A DNA stretch of 64,000 nucleotides from Rhodovibrio salinarum DSM 9154 (GTDB lineage Bacteria > Pseudomonadota > Alphaproteobacteria > Kiloniellales > Rhodovibrionaceae), in the NCBI RefSeq assembly GCF_000515255.1, contig NZ_KI911559.1, forward strand, positions 3,971,347 through 4,035,346. Reading direction: 5' to 3'. The notes beneath the pieces are model-generated. The model was not told the origin of the DNA. It worked only from the letters and a program-made list of their open reading frames with translations, and did no database searches. The translations under genes were made by a program, and so were the position numbers. Positions 61,326 to 64,000 of the stretch are shown here, piece after piece; within the stretch, counting starts at the first letter, position 1, and each line of letters opens with the position of its first letter.

Positions 61326-61857
61326 TCGAACCGCACTCCTTCAAGCGATCGCCTGGGTGGCGTGCCGCGGCGCATCAACGGTTGTCGGCACTTGATCTCC
61401 TAACCGCCGCGTGGCTTGATCCGGGTGAAATCTGGGTAGGGGGTTTAGCTGCTCTCGACACCGGTATCAACCAGCGGGTCGGGTTATGCGCCGATGCCGA
61501 TGCGCGCCGCGGCCAGGCCCTACCAACCTGCGCTCCACCGTCGAGCCCCCCAGCCAACACCACTCTGCCGCGGGACTTTGACGGCGACACGCATGCCTTA
61601 GGCCAAGCACAAACAGAACGACGCGGGCGCACGGACGCCGCGATTGGAACGTAAACTCGATATGAGAAGTTTTGTTGCCTACCCACCGAGCCCGGCCGGC
61701 GCCCCTTTCTGCAAGGTGCCGCGTCCTGTCGCCCCAGATCAAGAGACGCCTGCCACCCGCCGCGCGGTACGACGCCTCATGACGCGGGTACCTGGTACAG
61801 GGCCTTGAGCGCGGGCACAGCCCGACGTCACCGTTAAGCATCGCATAGCCGAGGCCA
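61326..61857. other. Non-coding region before sugar transferase
   Basis: About 530 bases; open frames here are low-complexity and lack ribosome sites. It should hold divergent promoters for the sulfotransferase and the sugar transferase. I see no clear operator. Confidence 0.35.
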
Positions 61858-62556
61858 ATGCTAGGAGAGCGCGTGTTGACGAAACGTCTGTTCGATATTT
61901 TGTTCGCGGGTGCTGCGATGATCGCCGCAACCCCCTTGCTTTTGCTTGCCTATGTGGGCATCCGGCTATCCTCGCAAGGCCCGGTCGTCTTCCCGGCGCA
62001 ACGCACCGGGAAAGACGGCACGGTGTTTACGATGCCCAAATTCCGGACCATGCGCATCAACGATCGAAAACGCTCAGTGATCACAGCGCCGCGAGATAGC
62101 CGCGTCTTCCCCTTCGGAACGTTTCTGAGAAAAACCAAGATCGACGAACTGCCGCAGTTCTGGGCCGTTCTGGCAGGGCGCATGTCGATCGTCGGACCGC
62201 GGCCGGAAGACCCCAAGATCGTCGACAACCATTACACCGACTGGATGCTGGAAACCCTGCGCGTCAAACCGGGCATCACCAGTCCTGGCGCCCTCTTCGC
62301 CTATGCTTATCAGGACTACTTCCTGGAACAGACGACCCCCTATGAAAGCTACGTTGAGGCGTTGCTGCCGAGGAAGCTCTCGTTGGAGCGGGTTTACGTC
62401 GATCGCGTCGGGTTTGCCTACGACATGATGGTGATCGCGCGGACCCTCGTCACCATCCTGCAGATGCTGACCGGGCGGCACATCTTGGGGACTCCGCCGG
62501 AGAGCGAGGCAGCCCGTCACTGGCTGCCATCTGACATGCCGCTGCTCCCGAGGTAA
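61858..62556 (+). CDS. Undecaprenyl-phosphate sugar-phosphate transferase (WcaJ/PglC-type)
   Basis: 232 residues: one N-terminal re-entrant/membrane helix (LFDILFAGAAMIAATPLLLLA), GPVVFPAQRTGKDGTVFTMP, KFRTMR, KTKIDELPQFWAVLAGRMSI, VGPRPEDP and KPGITSPGALF. This is the minimal bacterial sugar transferase that starts repeat-unit assembly on undecaprenyl phosphate. FucNAc-containing glycans are often started by a GlcNAc/QuiNAc-type donor; which sugar is unknown here. Confidence 0.93.
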   Translation: MLGERVLTKRLFDILFAGAAMIAATPLLLLAYVGIRLSSQGPVVFPAQRTGKDGTVFTMPKFRTMRINDRKRSVITAPRDSRVFPFGTFLRKTKIDELPQFWAVLAGRMSIVGPRPEDPKIVDNHYTDWMLETLRVKPGITSPGALFAYAYQDYFLEQTTPYESYVEALLPRKLSLERVYVDRVGFAYDMMVIARTLVTILQMLTGRHILGTPPESEAARHWLPSDMPLLPR

Positions 62557-62603
62557 CGTTCTGCGTATGCGGGTGGGCTGATCGCTTGCAACTCACGACT
62601 TCC

Positions 62604-63776
62604 TCAAGCCTTCAACAGCAGCTTGCGAACAGTCACTATCACGCGCTCGACCTGGCTGTCGGTCATGCTGCTATATAGCGGCAGGCTGACGCAGGATCGA
62701 AAGACCGAGTCGCTGTGCGGGAACATCTCTGGGGTAAGACTGTACTTGTCGCTCCAGTAGGTGTGACGATGCAGTGGAATGTAGTGGACGCTGCAGCCGA
62801 TCCCTGCCTCGCTCATAAGCTCGATAAAGCGATCGCGGTCAACCGCCGCCTCAGTGGCCAGGCGCACATTGTATAGGTGCCAGGAATGCAGACCGTTCGC
62901 CTCGGGTTGCGGCGGCCGGACTAGCGGTAGATCCGCGAAGGCCCGATCATAGCGTTCGGCGACGGCGCGACGTTTCTCAAGGAGTTCCCAGGCACGGCGC
63001 AACTGAACCAGCGCGAGCGCGGCGGCGACGTCTGGCAGGTTATATTTGTAACCTACCGCCAGGATGTCGTAACGCCAAGACGGCTTGGTCGCCGAAAAGC
63101 GATTGAAGGCATCGCGGTCTATGCCGTGCAGCCGCATGAGGCGCGCGCGCCTGGCAATCTCGGGGTTACGAGTCACCAGCATGCCACCTTCGCCCGCTGC
63201 AAGTGTCTTGTTTGCATAGAAGCTGAAAACGCTCGCCTCGCTGTCCAGCGCCCCAACAAGCCGCCCATCGAGCTTGGTGGGGAAGGCGTGCGCCGCATCC
63301 TCGACCACAGCCAAGCCATTGCGCTTAGCGAAGCGTGAGAGTGCCTCCATGTCGCAGCCAAGACCGCCAAAGTGGACGGGCACGATCGCGCGAGTCCGCG
63401 GCGTGATTGCGGCCTCGACACAGGCAGGGTCGATGCAGACCGTTTCGGGGTCGATGTCCACAAACACCGGCGTGGCGCCGAGGTAGCAGATTGCTTCAGC
63501 GGTCGCGGTAAAAGTGTGGGTGGTGGTAATCACCTCGTCGCCGGCACCCACCCCGACCGCTTCGAGCGCGAGGTGCAGCCCCGCGGTCGCGCTATTGACT
63601 GCGACCGCCTCAACGTCGCCGCCAAGGAAGTCCGCAAACTCAGCTTCCAGGGTCCTCGCTTTGGGGCCCGTGGTCAACCAACCCGAGCGAAGCGAATGAA
63701 CGACCTCTTCGATCTCGGCCTCAGTGATGTCTGGGCGATAGAAATAAATGAAAGCATCGTCCGTCTGTACTGACAT
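62604..63776 (-). CDS. DegT/DnrJ/EryC1-family PLP-dependent sugar aminotransferase
   Basis: 390 residues: PDITEAEIEEVVHSLRSGWL, TGPKARTLEAEFADFLGG, NSATAGLHLALEAVGVGAGD, VFVDIDPETVCIDPA, VVEDAAHAFPTKLDGR (PLP-binding Asp), FSFYANKTLAAGEGGML (Schiff-base Lys) and VGYKYNLPDVAAALALVQL. Makes an amino sugar nucleotide, e.g. a 4-amino-4,6-dideoxyhexose. Its sugar dehydratase partner lies outside the window or is shared with WbjB products. Convergent with the sugar transferase. Confidence 0.93.
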   Translation of the reverse strand: MSVQTDDAFIYFYRPDITEAEIEEVVHSLRSGWLTTGPKARTLEAEFADFLGGDVEAVAVNSATAGLHLALEAVGVGAGDEVITTTHTFTATAEAICYLGATPVFVDIDPETVCIDPACVEAAITPRTRAIVPVHFGGLGCDMEALSRFAKRNGLAVVEDAAHAFPTKLDGRLVGALDSEASVFSFYANKTLAAGEGGMLVTRNPEIARRARLMRLHGIDRDAFNRFSATKPSWRYDILAVGYKYNLPDVAAALALVQLRRAWELLEKRRAVAERYDRAFADLPLVRPPQPEANGLHSWHLYNVRLATEAAVDRDRFIELMSEAGIGCSVHYIPLHRHTYWSDKYSLTPEMFPHSDSVFRSCVSLPLYSSMTDSQVERVIVTVRKLLLKA

Positions 63777-64000
63777 GACAACCTATCCAGTTTAACTCGC
63801 GACGGCATTAACCCAAGCACCACGTGATGCGCTCGGCTTGCGCGGGCGGATCAGTTCCATCGGTCCGAAAACATTCTACGAGGCTGCGTCACTATCAACG
63901 CCCACTGACCACTTAGCTGCCCGTTTTCCATCGTTTTTTCGCGAACCCGGCTCTTTCTGTAAATTCGGCGCTGAGCTTGCCGATATTTTAGCAGTAACTT

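Overview
The window is a high-GC, IS-saturated accessory region, plasmid or genomic island, of an alphaproteobacterium. I infer this from a VPLPA-type C-terminal sorting protein, a TTT/TarD tartrate operon of the rhizobial type, and the mix of IS110, IS5, IS630, IS701, IS91, IS66 and IS3 elements. The genus cannot be fixed; a halotolerant Rhodospirillales-like host is only a guess. About a dozen transposases and at least ten broken genes lie in 64 kb, so the segment is a mosaic of captured and decaying pieces.

0-8.7 kb: the start of a nucleotidyltransferase-fold gene with a dyad operator, an ISL3 remnant, a 5'-truncated chaC, a UvrD-type helicase followed by a uracil-DNA-glycosylase-like protein, a membrane protein split by an in-frame amber codon, an IS3 scrap, a VPLPA-CTERM exported protein, and IS copy A. 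8.8-14.5 kb: a plasmid-like replication module. It has iteron-like repeats around an AT-rich stretch, a protein pairing a winged-helix-like N-terminus with polymerase-like palm motifs, a long structured non-coding stretch, an excisionase/HTH protein, a serine resolvase with upstream dyads, and a RepA-helicase-like protein with degenerate Walker motifs. 14.6-18.3 kb: a lipoprotein hydrolase and a two-gene unit made of a 65-residue protein and a Rad50/SbcC-like ATPase, which may be a defence system.

18.8-28.3 kb: IS copy B, an IS91 element with a frameshifted tyrosine recombinase, an IS5 scrap fused to a truncated cysNC gene, a tyrosine recombinase-like protein, an IS630 element with a frameshift site, and an IS110-family element with a long 3' non-coding end that is a good candidate for a bridge-type guide RNA. 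28.3-34.7 kb: an aldehyde dehydrogenase/TetR locus with SDR and TonB-receptor remnants, an SDR/LysR pair, and an IS701 element. 34.7-39.4 kb: a broken Eco57I/PglX-like methyltransferase, a pPIWI-associated-nuclease-like protein, a tRNA-Ile(UAU)-like gene, a small HhH protein and an IS-interrupted conserved gene.

39.4-50.1 kb: IS copy C (same proteins and length as copy B, opposite orientation), then a complete D-tartrate operon (GntR regulator, TTT transporter CAB, tartrate/malate dehydrogenase, D-tartrate dehydratase), an inverted IS110 3' remnant, a broken IS66 and an intact IS5-family element. 50.3-63.8 kb: a surface polysaccharide locus. It has a low-GC flippase/unknown/sulfotransferase trio, the UDP-L-FucNAc pathway (WbjB, WbjC, WbjD) with a matching glycosyltransferase, an IS3 element nested in a dead IS5 copy, a second sulfotransferase, an initiating sugar-phosphate transferase and a DegT-family aminotransferase.
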